Shown here piece after piece: positions 4,810 through 5,537 of a stretch of DNA of 5,537 nucleotides. The notes below the pieces were generated by a model. The model was not told the DNA's origin and did no database searches. It was given only the letters and a program-made list of their open reading frames with translations. Source of the DNA: Lachnospiraceae bacterium (GTDB lineage: Bacteria; Bacillota_A; Clostridia; Lachnospirales; Lachnospiraceae). The stretch spans positions 1 to 5,537 of the forward strand of contig JAILCT010000236.1 in the NCBI GenBank assembly GCA_024690425.1, read 5' to 3'. The stretch's first letter is position 1; each line of letters begins with the position of its first letter. The translations under genes were made by a program, and so were the position numbers.

Positions 4810-5537
4810 ATGTACGGAGCAATAATAGGTGATATGGTAGGAAGCCCTTATGAGTTTGATCAGGGAAGGAAAGTAAAGGATTTCGGACCGTTGTTTATAA
4901 ACAGGTCGATGTTTACGGATGATTCCGTTATGACGATCGCTGTGGCTGAGGCTCTTTTGGATGTGGGTCCTGAAGCGGCAGAGGAGAAGATAAAGTCAGC
5001 CGTTGTTAAGTCCATGCAGAAGTGGGGGCGTAAGTATCCTGATGCGGGATACGGCGGCAGGTTCATCGGGTGGCTTGCCGAAAAGGATCCCAAGCCTTAC
5101 GGGAGCTGGGGAAACGGATCCGCAATGAGGGTATCGGCAGTCGGATGGCTCTATGATTCTATCGAGAGAACAAGGGAAGTTGCCAGATGGACTGCAGAGG
5201 TCACGCATAACCATCCTGAAGGCATAACGGGAGCAGAAGCCACGGCAAGTGCGATCTACCTTGCAAGGAACGGCAGCAGCAAGGAAGAGATAAAGCAGTA
5301 TATCATTGATGAGTTCGGATATGATCTGTCAAGGACGTGTGATGAGATAAGGCCGACATACCATCATGTGGAGAGCTGCCAGGAGACAGTACCCGAAGCG
5401 ATAACGGCATTCCTTGAAGGGAATGACTTTGAAGATGTGATAAGGACGGCTGTCTCACTCGGTGGTGACTGTGATACCCTGACATGCATTGCAGGCGGCA
5501 TCGCAGAAGCATTCTATGGGATACCGACAAAATTGAT
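4810..5537 (+). CDS. ADP-ribosylglycohydrolase family protein (3' end outside window)
   Basis: 242 codons are visible; family members usually have about 250-300, so most of the protein is here. It removes ADP-ribose from modified proteins or small molecules in the cytoplasm, using two divalent metals. The family marks are in order: MYGAIIGDMVGSPYEF (1-16); FTDDS (35-39), whose T-D-D ligate metal; a GNGSAMRVSAVGWL block (about 101-114); THNHPEGITGAEA (132-144); and LGGDCDTLTCIAGGIAEAFYG (217-237), with D220, D222 and T223 as the second ligand set. All catalytic elements look intact. The start is ATG with AAGGAGG (4798-4804) 5 nt upstream. It lies behind a terminator and so is probably a separate unit. 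No ADP-ribosyltransferase or macrodomain partner is visible in the window, so its target is unknown; it belongs to the DraG/ARH group, but nitrogenase regulation is not suggested here. Confidence 0.93.
   Translation, partial: MYGAIIGDMVGSPYEFDQGRKVKDFGPLFINRSMFTDDSVMTIAVAEALLDVGPEAAEEKIKSAVVKSMQKWGRKYPDAGYGGRFIGWLAEKDPKPYGSWGNGSAMRVSAVGWLYDSIERTREVARWTAEVTHNHPEGITGAEATASAIYLARNGSSKEEIKQYIIDEFGYDLSRTCDEIRPTYHHVESCQETVPEAITAFLEGNDFEDVIRTAVSLGGDCDTLTCIAGGIAEAFYGIPTKL

Noticed and set aside
4860..5530. Several minus-strand frames of 72-77 codons
   Set aside because: They lie opposite the clearly coding ADP-ribosylglycohydrolase gene and have no recognisable motifs.
1..5537. CRISPR array, rRNA genes, insertion sequence
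   Set aside because: No regularly spaced repeats, no rRNA core sequences and no transposase frame with terminal inverted repeats were seen.

Overview
The window looks like chromosomal DNA of a low-to-moderate G+C Gram-positive bacterium, most likely a clostridial (Lachnospiraceae-like) species. The evidence is strong AGGAGG-type ribosome sites, two lipobox signal peptides, -35/-10 promoters close to consensus, and intrinsic hairpin plus T-run terminators. The taxonomic guess is an inference from gene style, not from a marker gene.

Layout. 1-249 is the 3' end of an unrecognised gene. On the minus strand, about 413 to 278, lies a possible very small transcription unit: extended -10, strong ribosome site, 17-codon reading frame and a good terminator. 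603-989 encodes a small protein with an RNA-polymerase alpha-CTD-like domain and, at its extreme C-terminus, a copy of the FliM-type CheY-binding peptide. It converges on a 516-residue beta-helix lipoprotein gene (minus, 1058-2608) across a shared long hairpin. Divergently from that lipoprotein, a near-consensus promoter drives a short, frameshifted topoisomerase-type zinc ribbon (2792-2948). A second, intact zinc-ribbon protein of unknown function follows (3022-3510).

3530-3656 holds a tRNA-Ala(CGC) whose variable region is about 58 nt instead of the usual 5. It keeps the G3:U70 alanine identity pair. Just downstream is a C-terminal remnant of a HAD-family 5'-nucleotidase (3689-3955), then a small lipoprotein with a calcium-loop-like motif (3971-4516). 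A non-coding stretch ending in a terminator separates this from an ADP-ribosylglycohydrolase gene (4810 onward), which runs off the window.

The genes do not form one obvious pathway. The region from 2790 to 4540 looks like accessory or rearranged DNA: one frameshifted gene, one truncated gene, an expanded tRNA and a 20-bp near-identical repeat. The two items most worth following are the alpha-CTD/FliM-peptide fusion and the expanded tRNA-Ala.
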